The position numbers and the translations under genes were made by a program. A model generated the notes under the pieces. It made no database searches. It worked only from the letters and a program-made list of their open reading frames with translations, and had not been told where the DNA came from. From assembly GCF_001038625.1 (NCBI RefSeq), contig NZ_CP011803.1, positions 3,100,001-3,164,000 on the forward strand: DNA of 64,000 bases, given 5' to 3'. The DNA comes from Clostridium carboxidivorans P7. Lineage in GTDB: Bacteria > Bacillota > Clostridia > Clostridiales > Clostridiaceae. The stretch's first letter is position 1. Every line of letters starts with the position of its first letter. Shown here piece after piece: positions 45,827 through 54,850 of this stretch.

Positions 45827-47887
45827 TTACAGCCTTTCCAAAACACCATTTACATCTATTATCAAGCTTATACTGCCATCTCCTAATATAGTACATCCTA
45901 CAATTCCCTTGACCTTTTTGATATATTTAGGTAACGCTTTAACTACTACCTGCTGTTCTCCTAATAACCTATCTGCAAAAATACATGCTGACTTTAAATC
46001 ACCATCTACCATTACCATAATCCCATCTTCTATTGAAGTGATTTCTGTCTGTATATTAAAGGCCCTATGAATTCTTAATACAGGATAACACTGTCCTCTT
46101 ATCATAATAATTTCATTTCCATCACAATCCTCTGTAACATCTTTTGCAGAAGGTTTAAAGGATTCTCTTATAGAAGTTGTTGGTATGGTATACTTTGTTT
46201 TTCCTACTGCAATTTCCATACCATCTATTATTGCAAGAGTTAAAGGAATTTTTATTACTATAGTAGTTCCCTCACCTTCAGTACTGTCTATTACTATGCT
46301 TCCACCAATGCTGTCAATATTTTTCTTCACTACATCCATACCTACACCACGTCCAGAAAACTCTGTAACTTTTTCTTTCGTAGAAAATCCAGGTAACAAT
46401 ATGAATGAAAAGACTTCCTTATCAGTAAGTTCATTTGAATTTTTTGTTAAAAGTCCATTTTCCTTAGCTTTACTCAAAATTTTTTCTCTATTCATGCCTT
46501 TTCCATCATCTTTAATTACAATCCATACATCTCCACCTTCACTTCTAGCCTCTAAAGTTATCTTTCCTTTTTCGGGTTTGCCACTTTGCATTCTCGTTTC
46601 TCTGTCCTCTAACCCATGATCTACTGAATTTCTTATAAGATGCATAAGAGGATCTGAAAGATGATCTATAATATTTTTATCTACCTCAGTTTCTTCACCA
46701 ATAATTTCCAATTCAACTTCTTTATTTAATTTTTTACTCATATCTCTAACTATTCTATTCATTTTGTGAAAAGTCATAGACACAGGAACCATTCGTATAG
46801 ACATTACAATATCCTGAAGTTCATTTGTAAGCTTCCTTAATTGTCTTGCAGCTTTATTAAAGCTATCTAATTGTAACGCTTCTATTGCAGGATTTCTTGT
46901 AACCATAGCTTCTGAAATAACTATTTCACCTACCAAATCCATGAGCATATCTAATTTTGAAATATTTACACTTATAATACTTTGCTGCTTGGATGCTTTA
47001 GATTTATTTTCACTGTTCTTATTATTGACAGGTTCCATCTCATAAGTTTTTTGTTTTTCTTCTGCATTGTAGACATTTATATCTTCCTCTTGAGATGAAG
47101 GAGCTGTAATTTTCTCTGGATATTCCTCAATTTCATTTATCTCCATACTCCTTACAAAGGCAGTTTGATTTAACAATGCTTCAACTTCTAATCGTGATTT
47201 CTCAGTAGCAAAATACATTAAAAATCCGTCTTTTTTTATAATCTCTGCACTATCATTATTCTCCATAATATCTTCAGGAAAATAATAAATTTCTGTAGTA
47301 ATATCCTTAATGTTATGCCAAACAGTATATGCTCTTATATTTTCCATTTCGCAATCTTCTTCAAATAGGATACATACAGAATACTTTGTTACTTTATCAC
47401 TTGAAGGTTCACCTTTAAAAGAACCTACATAATATTGTGTTTTATCTTCTTCATTTTCTTCCAAATTTATTTCCTTAGCTCCATTTTCATTACCCTTCAT
47501 AGTACTTAAATGCATCTTTATATTCTCTACAAGTGCATCAGAATTTCCATCAGCTTCATTAAAGTTTTCCAGCTTCTCTATCTCAGCCTTTATAAAATCA
47601 ATGCCTGAAAGAACTAATTCAGATAACTTTTCAAAGTCAATTGATGTAACTTTATTTTCTCTTATAAAGAAAAATAAATCCTCTAAAGAGTGAGCAAGAA
47701 CAGAAATGTTATTAAACATCATCATTGCTGAAGATCCTTTTATTGTATGCATTATTCTGAAAATTTCGTTTATGTCTTCCTCCTGAAGCTTTTTATCTTT
47801 TTCACACTGAATTATTATTTCTTCTAATTGCTCTATAAGCTGATTTGTTTCAAAAAGGAACATATCCAACATTGGTTCTCTATCCAC
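45827..47887 (-). CDS. cheA: Chemotaxis histidine kinase CheA
   Basis: 686 residues. P1 with phospho-acceptor H47 (IMHTIKGSSAMMM), a P2-like domain at about 150-260, dimerisation P3, ATP-binding P4 (LIRNSVDHGLE, DDGKGM, FSGRGVGMDVV) and CheW-like P5. The start is GTG after GAGGAGTG. First gene of the operon; no cheY, cheC, cheD or flagellar gene is present in the window, so the phosphoryl acceptor other than CheB must be encoded elsewhere. The operon may serve motility or another output. Confidence 0.94.
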   Translation of the reverse strand: MDREPMLDMFLFETNQLIEQLEEIIIQCEKDKKLQEEDINEIFRIMHTIKGSSAMMMFNNISVLAHSLEDLFFFIRENKVTSIDFEKLSELVLSGIDFIKAEIEKLENFNEADGNSDALVENIKMHLSTMKGNENGAKEINLEENEEDKTQYYVGSFKGEPSSDKVTKYSVCILFEEDCEMENIRAYTVWHNIKDITTEIYYFPEDIMENNDSAEIIKKDGFLMYFATEKSRLEVEALLNQTAFVRSMEINEIEEYPEKITAPSSQEEDINVYNAEEKQKTYEMEPVNNKNSENKSKASKQQSIISVNISKLDMLMDLVGEIVISEAMVTRNPAIEALQLDSFNKAARQLRKLTNELQDIVMSIRMVPVSMTFHKMNRIVRDMSKKLNKEVELEIIGEETEVDKNIIDHLSDPLMHLIRNSVDHGLEDRETRMQSGKPEKGKITLEARSEGGDVWIVIKDDGKGMNREKILSKAKENGLLTKNSNELTDKEVFSFILLPGFSTKEKVTEFSGRGVGMDVVKKNIDSIGGSIVIDSTEGEGTTIVIKIPLTLAIIDGMEIAVGKTKYTIPTTSIRESFKPSAKDVTEDCDGNEIIMIRGQCYPVLRIHRAFNIQTEITSIEDGIMVMVDGDLKSACIFADRLLGEQQVVVKALPKYIKKVKGIVGCTILGDGSISLIIDVNGVLERL

Positions 47888-48471
47888 CTTAAATCACTCC
47901 TCACAATATTTTGGGTCACCGAAAAAACTTTATATACAATTGTAAATTTGTATCAAATGCTACCTAAAATAATATATTTCCCTTTAATTATTTTTAAAAT
48001 GTAATGTTCTTATTTAAAAAAAACAATAAACAATTTACTTTCAGTTAATTATTATAATTTTCAGGCATTTTAAAGAATTATTGTAAACCGGATCAATAAT
48101 TTTAATGTTCTTTTCCTGCTAATTTGATATTTTTCTATATTTTACAATAATTTTCAACACATTTTTAATACATATTCTTTTGTTTTGCATATATATTCTA
48201 CATAGAACCCATAAATTCCTTTTTTTTGATATTCATTAATTTCACTTCCTTTTTAATCAAACTAAATTCAAATTTAAAACTTTTTTATCACCAATAATAT
48301 TATCGTATATTTTAAATAAACCTAATCTTTTACTAAGCTATAAAAGTAACTATTCTTCTTAATTCAAATTGTACATTTTTACTTATATGTTATAATATAG
48401 TAATAATGTAACTTAATACTATATATTTCTTTATCTAAAAGAATGTATTTTATGAAAGGATGATATGCAAT
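47888..48471. promoter_or_regulatory. Divergent intergenic region between cheA and glgP
   Basis: 584 AT-rich bases, no gene. A plausible promoter for glgP is TTGTAC at 48369 and TATAAT at 48391 with 16-base spacing. No fold or long repeat is evident; cheA's promoter is not clear. Confidence 0.45.
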
Positions 48472-50886
48472 ATGTACATTGACAAAAAAAATATTAAAAG
48501 AGATTTTATAAATGAATTAACTACTATGTACTCTGAAGATGTTAAGGAAGCATCTAACCTTCATAAATACTTTGCCCTTGCAAAGCTGGTAAAAAAGTAT
48601 TCATCCCAAAATTGGATGAGAACTAATAGAAAATATAAAAATACTAAAAAAAAACAAGTATACTATTTTTCTATGGAATTTCTAATAGGCAGACTTTTAG
48701 GAAATAACCTATTAAATTTAGGAATAAGGGATACTTGTAAAGAAGCTTTAAGTGAATTGGGTATTAGTTTAAATGAACTTGAAGAAGTTGAAAATGATGC
48801 TGGTCTCGGCAATGGTGGATTAGGGAGACTCGCTGCCTGCTTCCTTGATTCAATGGCTTCTCTAAATATTCCTGGTCATGGCTGCGGTATAAGATATTAT
48901 TATGGACTTTTTCAACAAAAAATAATAAATGGATATCAAGTTGAAGTTCCTGATCATTGGCTAAGGGACGGAAACATGTGGGAAACAAGAAAAGAAGATA
49001 AAGCTGTTAAAATTAGATTTGGTGGTAATGTACATTCTGTAATGGAAAATGACTCTCTAAAATTTATACATGAAAATTATGAAGAAATTCAAGCTGTACC
49101 TTATGATACTCCTGTAATAGGCTATAACACAGATACCGTCAACACTCTAAGATTATGGAATGCTGAAACTTTAGATGATGATTTTGATTTTGCATCCTTT
49201 AATAAAGGACAATATTCAAAAGCTCTAGAATATAAAAATTCTATTGAATCCATATCTCAAGTATTATATCCTGATGATTCAAATGAGAAAGGTAAATTAT
49301 TAAGGCTTAAACAACAGTATTTCTTAGTAAGTGCAGGTCTTCAAAGCATAGTTAGATATTATAAAAAAATGAATATTCCTGTTAATGAATTAGATAAATA
49401 TATTGCTGTTCAAATAAATGATACTCATCCGTCTATGGCTGTTGCAGAACTCATGAGAATACTAATTGATGAGGAAAATATGCCATGGGATGAATCCTTT
49501 AAAATTACTACAAATATTATGGCTTACACAAATCACACTATACTTTCAGAAGCTCTTGAAAAGTGGCCTATAAATATGTTCAAAAAACTTTTACCAAGAA
49601 TCTACATGATAATAGAGGAAATAAACAGACGTTTTTGTGAAGAAATAAAAAATAAATACCCAAATGACACTAAAAAACTTAATGACATGTCTATAATATT
49701 TAATAGTGAAATAAGGATGGCACATTTAGCTATAGTAGGAAGTCACTCCGTTAATGGTGTTGCCAAGCTCCATACAGAACTTTTAAAAAATAAAGAGCTA
49801 AAAAACTTCAATGAATTCTATAGCGGAAAATTCAATAACAAAACTAATGGTATAACTCATAGAAGATGGCTTGTTAAAGCAAATCCACGTCTTACAAAAA
49901 CTTTATGTGAAACTATAGGAAATCAATGGATTAAAAATCCTTTAGAATTAGAAAAATTCACAAACTATGCTAAAGATTTAAACATTCAAAATAAAATTAG
50001 AGAAGTAAAAGAAAAAAATAAAATAGATTTCTGCAACTATGCAAAACAGACATATGGCATAGATATAAATCCTTATTCTATATTTGACGTTCAGGTAAAA
50101 AGGCTGCATGCATATAAAAGGCAGCTACTAAATGCCTTTAATATATTAAATCTTTATTATAAACTTAAGGAAAATCCATCCTTAGATATTATCCCAAGAA
50201 CATTTTTCTTTGGCGGAAAAGCTGCACCTGGTTATTATCTTGCAAAGCAAATCATAAAATTTATTAATACAGTAGCAGTTAAAGTTAATAATGATAAGGA
50301 TGCTATACATGGAAAGTTAAATGTTATATTTTTACCAAACTATTCTGTATCCTTAGCTGAAAAAATAATTCCTTGTGCTGATGTAAGTGAACAAATATCA
50401 ACAGCTACTAAAGAAGCTTCCGGTACTGGAAATATGAAATTCATGATGAATGGAGCAATAACTATTGCCACTTTAGATGGAGCTAATATTGAAATTAAAG
50501 AAGCTGTAGGAGATGAAAATATCATCATATTTGGTATGAATAAAGAAGAAGTTCTTTCTTTGGAGAAAAATAAAATTTACAAAGCAAATAACTATTACCA
50601 TTCAGATTCTAGGCTTATGAAAATTATAAATTCTCTTGTAGATAATTCTTTAAATGTATCTTCATCTGAATTTAAAGATATATATTCAGCACTTTTAGAA
50701 AAAAATGATGAGTACTTTGTTCTAAAGGATTTTGATTCTTATACAAAGGCTCAAGATAAAATAGATAAGCTTTATAGAAATAAAAATAAATGGCAGGAAA
50801 TGTGCATAATGAACATTGGAAAATCAGGTATTTTCTCTTCTGACAATACCATAAAAAAATATGCAAAAGAAATATGGAACGTTTAA
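48472..50886 (+). CDS. glgP: Glycogen/starch phosphorylase
   Basis: 804 residues. Releases glucose-1-phosphate from alpha-1,4-glucans. The PLP lysine is in EASGTGNMKFMMNGA; other family blocks are ENDAGLGNGGLGRLAACFLDS, NDTHPSMAVAELMR and VKRLHAYKRQLLN. I chose ATG at 48472 (MYIDKKNI): the AAAGGATG ribosome site lies eight bases before it and overlaps the earlier ATG at 48460. No other glycogen gene is adjacent. A family A repeat follows 24 bases behind the stop. Confidence 0.95.
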   Translation: MYIDKKNIKRDFINELTTMYSEDVKEASNLHKYFALAKLVKKYSSQNWMRTNRKYKNTKKKQVYYFSMEFLIGRLLGNNLLNLGIRDTCKEALSELGISLNELEEVENDAGLGNGGLGRLAACFLDSMASLNIPGHGCGIRYYYGLFQQKIINGYQVEVPDHWLRDGNMWETRKEDKAVKIRFGGNVHSVMENDSLKFIHENYEEIQAVPYDTPVIGYNTDTVNTLRLWNAETLDDDFDFASFNKGQYSKALEYKNSIESISQVLYPDDSNEKGKLLRLKQQYFLVSAGLQSIVRYYKKMNIPVNELDKYIAVQINDTHPSMAVAELMRILIDEENMPWDESFKITTNIMAYTNHTILSEALEKWPINMFKKLLPRIYMIIEEINRRFCEEIKNKYPNDTKKLNDMSIIFNSEIRMAHLAIVGSHSVNGVAKLHTELLKNKELKNFNEFYSGKFNNKTNGITHRRWLVKANPRLTKTLCETIGNQWIKNPLELEKFTNYAKDLNIQNKIREVKEKNKIDFCNYAKQTYGIDINPYSIFDVQVKRLHAYKRQLLNAFNILNLYYKLKENPSLDIIPRTFFFGGKAAPGYYLAKQIIKFINTVAVKVNNDKDAIHGKLNVIFLPNYSVSLAEKIIPCADVSEQISTATKEASGTGNMKFMMNGAITIATLDGANIEIKEAVGDENIIIFGMNKEEVLSLEKNKIYKANNYYHSDSRLMKIINSLVDNSLNVSSSEFKDIYSALLEKNDEYFVLKDFDSYTKAQDKIDKLYRNKNKWQEMCIMNIGKSGIFSSDNTIKKYAKEIWNV

Positions 50887-50910
50887 ATTTCACATAATAT
50901 GAGCATAGTG

Positions 50911-51200
50911 CGACATAAGGATGCAGTGGAAGTTTGAATTTTAACTTTTACTACGTGATATATGATAAGGGTGTCATCACGGCTAAATGTTTTAATTATT
51001 CTAAATCTCGAAGTTTTTGAAAACCTAAGAACTTTGTCAAACTCGGTTCCCTCAGACAAGACTAAAGTTCTAAGGCTTTCAAAAACTCCCAGCTAAGAAT
51101 AATACTAAAACAATTTAGCTAATGTGATGACACCCTTATCATATATCACTACATAAAAGTTAAAATTCAAACTAGTAACTTTATGTGTACACACTTAATT
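50911..51200 (+). repeat. Family A repeat, copy 4 (long)
   Basis: Nearly identical to copy 3 with the full nested palindrome: AAGTTTGAATTTTAACTTTT and its complement, the GGTGTCATCACGG/ATGATGACACC block and the AACTCGGTTCCCTC loop. Differences between copies 3 and 4 are often matched on both arms (ATTTGG against TTTTTGAAAA regions), which suggests selection or conversion for pairing. Confidence 0.9.
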
Positions 51201-51593
51201 TCTATTTTATAGTTAAACTTTTAAAAAAATTCAGCATTTAGTAATCAAATAACTTACTATTTATTGAGTTGTTTGCATCGTTCATATGTTACATTTAATT
51301 ACTGTTATGACACTTTCTAAACCATAATAAGTTAAAACTTAAAGATATTGAACTACCCATTATTAGCCTAATTGGAAGTTGACTAATAGACTATTCAATT
51401 CTATTTAAGTATCTCAACTTATTCTTATAATACAATTCATCTTTCATAATTCTAAATCATAGTAAAATTAAAAAACCGTATTTCTTCAATACGGTCATAT
51501 GTGTTCCTATGTTTCATTGGTGGAGGTGAGGGGTGACCTTTGAAATCCACTAATTCAACGTATATATCTCTAAATAATATTCCTTTTAAATTA
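51201..51593. other. Gap left of the SIR2 cassette, with terminator and tmRNA-end-like repeat
   Basis: 393 bases. 51201-51465 is AT-rich with no feature. The hairpin ACCGTAT-ttcttc-AATACGGT (51475-51495) has a T-run on the minus strand and can end the cassette transcript. At 51518-51529 TGGTGGAGGTGA lies; on the minus strand it reads CACCTCCACCA, as at the 3' end of tmRNA or tRNA genes. Confidence 0.6.
51518..51529 (-). repeat. Possible att-like direct repeat, left copy
   Basis: TGGTGGAGGTGA, matched by TGATGGAGGCGA at 53797 in 10 of 12 positions. Together they enclose exactly the three-gene cassette. The minus-strand reading CCCCTCACCTCCACCA resembles a tmRNA 3' end. Confidence 0.45.
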
Positions 51594-51920
51594 CTACTTT
51601 TCACTTAACCCATCCTTAAAAAATTTACCTTGTAAAAAGAATTTTAACTCTCTAGCTTTAACTTCTTTAATAAAATTCATCGCATCATTTTCTGAATAGC
51701 TTAAGACTGTTAAATCTATAGGTAAATTAAAAGCTTCATATAGAACTTCACTTATTCTTTTACACGCATCATATATATTAGCTTTAGGATATACTTTTGA
51801 ATCATAAATTACTAGAATATCTAAATCATTGGGTTGTAATGATCTTAATACTGAACCAAATACATAAATTTCAGTACTACTAGGCACCTCTGAAAGTATT
51901 TTTTTTATTGTTTCTTTCAT
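51594..51920 (-). CDS. Minimal nucleotidyltransferase (MNT-like, Pol-beta fold)
   Basis: 108 residues. The catalytic signature is complete: GS at 22-23 (VFGSVLRS), D32 and D34 (NDLDILVIYD), and a third acidic residue D69 (PIDLTVL). Such small enzymes AMPylate or otherwise nucleotidylate a partner protein or RNA, often as the antitoxin half of HEPN/MNT pairs or as defence-system parts. No HEPN partner is nearby. The start ATG lies inside the preceding gene (41-base overlap) and lacks a ribosome site, so translation is probably coupled. Third gene of the SIR2 cassette. Confidence 0.85.
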   Translation of the reverse strand: MKETIKKILSEVPSSTEIYVFGSVLRSLQPNDLDILVIYDSKVYPKANIYDACKRISEVLYEAFNLPIDLTVLSYSENDAMNFIKEVKARELKFFLQGKFFKDGLSEK

Positions 51921-52287
51921 CTTTTTTTATATACTTTAAAGGAATATTATCACAATTTATAGCACCGAAAAATTCGCTAAAATCATATATTCCAATATTA
52001 TTATTTCCAGCATATTCATCAGCCTCATAAGTACTTTCATTCCAATTCCCTCCGATAATTATATATTCTGTTTCAGGGAACTCCTCCAAAGCTCTGATTA
52101 GACTCGCTATTCCAAAGCGATATTCATTTAAAAGCAATGTGTTTAAAATAGAATTATCATCTCTTTCTATTCTAAAAAAGATGTCTCTCTCTCTACTAAC
52201 CCTTATAACTCTTTTATGACTATTTAATGCATCTTCAAAAAAACATATAGTACTAAATGGAACATTCCAACTATTAAACTCTGGCAT
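51880..52287 (-). CDS. Unknown 135-residue protein of the SIR2/nucleotidyltransferase cassette
   Basis: No family recognised. The sequence is mixed alpha/beta, acidic in the middle (EEFPETEYIIIGGNWNEST near 75-92) and has a basic tail (KKDERNNKKN). No signal, membrane helix or catalytic motif is evident. The start is ATG after GAGGTGATT and overlaps the SIR2 gene by 14 bases; its 3' end overlaps the nucleotidyltransferase gene. The tight overlap on both sides says it belongs to the same system, perhaps as sensor, substrate or inhibitor. Confidence 0.75.
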   Translation of the reverse strand: MPEFNSWNVPFSTICFFEDALNSHKRVIRVSRERDIFFRIERDDNSILNTLLLNEYRFGIASLIRALEEFPETEYIIIGGNWNESTYEADEYAGNNNIGIYDFSEFFGAINCDNIPLKYIKKDERNNKKNTFRGA

Positions 52288-53620
52288 ATTTATTAATCAC
52301 CTCACTAAAATTTTTAGGAAATTGTTTTACATCTTCCATAACTTGATTACACCCCTTTTTAAATCCATTAGCATGTTCTATAAATTCATAACATACTTCA
52401 TATTCATCAATAGTAAATAGTTCTTTATTATCTTCAATAATATTCACTATCTTCTCATTATTCGGTATTATTTTCTCATGCTTTCTCTCTTTCCAAATTT
52501 CACAAGCATTGCTTAGTGGATTTTTTAATGCAATTTCTGACATAGGTCCATAATCTATGAAAATTCTATGATTTTCAATTAATAATCGTTTTATTTCCGT
52601 ACATACTTTTACTTTATATATAAAATTAATATCATCTACTTTAGCTTTATTCTTACACTCTTCATTATCTGCATCCTTCTTTGGTGCTTTTGTTCCAATT
52701 CGTGGTACTTCATATTCTTTATTTTGTTTACTTGAATTGCAGTATTGTTCTTTTTGGTGTTTAATTATTTTAGCAATCTCTTCTAGTATAATTCTTAGGC
52801 ACTCATGCTTTCCATCTGGATAAATAATGACTTGAGTAAAATATTCGTTTTCTAACTGTATTCTCTTTTTTCTCTTACTTTCATTTTTACAGCTCATAAT
52901 AGCATAATTAGTCATTCCTGATTTAGAAACTTCACATAATAATCTTATTGGTCTATCTTTTTCAAGACTACAGCCTAAAAACAATATGCTTTTACTAATA
53001 TAAATTTGTTTTAATGTCTCAATTAATTGTGAATTATTATATGCAGACTCATATTGAGCTTTAGTTAAAATAATAGAATCAATTGGTTCACTAATATCAC
53101 CATGAATCTTATATAATAGTAATTCATTATCTCTAAGAGCTCCATTTAAAGCTTCAAAATGCCCTGGATGTGAAATTGCTAGGACTTTATTATGCAGAAT
53201 ATAAGATTTTTCAATAACTTTATCATAATTAGTTGTTATTAATAAACCTTTTTCAAAAATAACTGGCAATAAATACATAGATTTATCTATGAAATCACTA
53301 ACATCTTTATCTAGATGATCTTGTCCAAATGTTTTTTTTAAATTATCTGCAAATGAAAGCTTTCCCATTTCATCATACAAAAAATCTGCTTTATCCTCGT
53401 AATCTAATTTATCAAACATTTCCTTTTGTGAATAATCCCCAAATTCCTTAAAAGTAGCATTTAGAAATCCTTCCCATGATGGATATATACCATCGAATAA
53501 CATAGACATTCCAGCACCTACGTATGGAACTACTTGATACAACTTAATCTTTTCTATTAAAGCATCAAAATTTTTTTGATTATATGGAGCATTAAATGCC
53601 ATAATTTCTTGAAAATCCAT
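52274..53620 (-). CDS. SIR2-like NADase, probable antiviral effector
   Basis: 448 residues. An N-terminal SIR2-like domain shows VPYVGAGMS (about 32-40), TTNYD with N131 and D133, KIHGD with H173, and FLGCSLEKD near 214. The asparagine and histidine correspond to those needed for NAD+ hydrolysis in defence sirtuins such as ThsA and DSR2. The Cys4 zinc module of deacetylase sirtuins is absent. From about 260 a charged linker leads to a C-terminal domain (about 330-448) that I do not recognise and that could sense infection. Start ATG after AAAGGATAG. It is the first gene of a three-gene overlapping operon. Depleting NAD+ to stop phage growth is the likely role, by analogy. Confidence 0.85.
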   Translation of the reverse strand: MDFQEIMAFNAPYNQKNFDALIEKIKLYQVVPYVGAGMSMLFDGIYPSWEGFLNATFKEFGDYSQKEMFDKLDYEDKADFLYDEMGKLSFADNLKKTFGQDHLDKDVSDFIDKSMYLLPVIFEKGLLITTNYDKVIEKSYILHNKVLAISHPGHFEALNGALRDNELLLYKIHGDISEPIDSIILTKAQYESAYNNSQLIETLKQIYISKSILFLGCSLEKDRPIRLLCEVSKSGMTNYAIMSCKNESKRKKRIQLENEYFTQVIIYPDGKHECLRIILEEIAKIIKHQKEQYCNSSKQNKEYEVPRIGTKAPKKDADNEECKNKAKVDDINFIYKVKVCTEIKRLLIENHRIFIDYGPMSEIALKNPLSNACEIWKERKHEKIIPNNEKIVNIIEDNKELFTIDEYEVCYEFIEHANGFKKGCNQVMEDVKQFPKNFSEVINKYARV

Positions 53621-53759
53621 AATTCTATCCTTTCTATTTCAATTTTCTCTAATTACTACCAATTCTATTTAATTATATCATAATATCAGTATTTTTTTAC
53701 ATTAATAGCTACACAAATGGATTATATTTCTTGTAACCCCAATTCATAATACAAATAAA

Positions 53760-53791
53760 CCCACGAAAACCAAAGTTATGATTTTCGTGGG
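53760..53791. terminator. Hairpin right of the SIR2 cassette
   Basis: CCCACGAAAA...TTTTCGTGGG arms with a 12-base loop, T-rich on the plus side. It lies five bases before the right-hand direct repeat. Confidence 0.7.
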
Positions 53792-53796
53792 TTTTA

Positions 53797-53808
53797 TGAT
53801 GGAGGCGA
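53797..53808 (-). repeat. Possible att-like direct repeat, right copy
   Basis: TGATGGAGGCGA, the partner of 51518. On the minus strand it ends a stretch GAGGTTCGCCTCCATCA that looks like a degenerate T-arm and acceptor end. Confidence 0.45.
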
Positions 53809-54432
53809 ACCTCGTTGAACTCCTACGTGTTCTTTATATTGTAAACCATCTCAACTTCGCGTTATAGACATAATTACTATAATGAAAATACATTACATAC
53901 GTTATAATACTTCTAATCGAATTATACCATATTAACCCACATTATTACCTATATTTACAAAACAAAATTAATTTTACTTTGATTCAAAATTATATCTATA
54001 TATATTAAAACTTATTAATTACACTTAATGCATTCTAGAAATATCAGCACCAACAGAGGTTGTTGCCTTGTAAGGTGTTTATAAGCATGTTCACCTCTGT
54101 GGCTAGCATGAATTAAAGCAACTATTTGAATAAAATCTTTTGCGTGTATAAAGACAGAAAATGAATACCCTGAACAGCTGTGTATTTAATTAAACAATTA
54201 ATTTGGCGCTATACAAGATACTAACCTTAAAGAATTTACCCCAAGCTCCGATTGTAACTTGTTTGTGCGTTAAATTAATACTTGTTTTCCGATTGCTTCC
54301 TGCAAACCTACCAAATTCCAATAATCTACTTTTGCTATCTTCAAGTTTTTATATAAACTAAAAAAGAGATTATAAGCAAAAATAATACTGATGAGAATTA
54401 CCCCATCAGTAAATTTTATCATGCAAAATTTT
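53809..54432. other. Gap between the SIR2 cassette and the transposase remnant
   Basis: 624 bases with frequent stops in all frames. A hairpin GCCACAGAGGT...ACCTCTGTTGG spans about 54047-54104 on the minus strand. The stretch 54040-54330 is less AT-rich than its surroundings and looks like degraded foreign sequence, but I cannot name it. Confidence 0.4.
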
Positions 54433-54741
54433 TTAATTATTAATTTTAGGTGTATTATTTTTGACTACATCTCTTACATATTCAACATCAAATTCATTTA
54501 TTTCTGCAATATATTCTATAGAAAGTCCTTTACTGTATTGTTTCAATATAAGTTGTTTTATTGCTTCTTCTCTTCTCTTCCTTCTTCAATTTTTTCCCTA
54601 TCTCTTTCCAATAAAGTCATGAATTCCACCTCCACTGAAATATCATTTTTAACTTTCTGTACTCTTTTATGTATACTTTTAACAAGATTTCTAAAATCTT
54701 TTTCGAGGTATTTCTATAAAATAGGGAACAACTGCTTTTTA
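54433..54741 (-). pseudogene. PDDEXK-nuclease (Rpn-like) family transposase, decayed C-terminal part
   Basis: Reading the minus strand: KKQLFPIL, an in-frame TAG, KYLEKDFRNLVKSIHKR, then VEVEFMTLLERDREKIEEG, then a one-base frameshift, then AIKQLILKQYSKGLSIEYIA and a tail ending VKNNTPKINN. This is the usual C-terminal part of PD-(D/E)XK family transposases common in clostridia; the nuclease domain is absent. So it is a relic, not a gene. A weaker relative of the first part is seen near 1075-1135. Confidence 0.75.
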
Positions 54742-54850
54742 AACTAAATATATTAGCAAAACATTAGACCCCAACTTAATTTTTAAGTGTCATAAGTTAT
54801 GATTATAAATATAAATTTGGCTTACTAAAATTATCTATAACAATGCAATT

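Noticed and set aside
47888..48459. A riboswitch or attenuator in the long cheA-glgP gap
   Set aside because: I found only AT-rich sequence and one possible promoter, no stable conserved hairpin.
51594..51920. Classical HEPN/MNT toxin-antitoxin pair
   Set aside because: The nucleotidyltransferase fits the MNT half, but no HEPN protein with an RxxxxH motif lies next to it; the partner genes are SIR2-like and unknown.
54391..54747. A 118-codon plus-strand frame, Phe/Ser/Tyr-rich
   Set aside because: The minus strand reads as the decayed PDDEXK transposase tail; the plus frame is its shadow.
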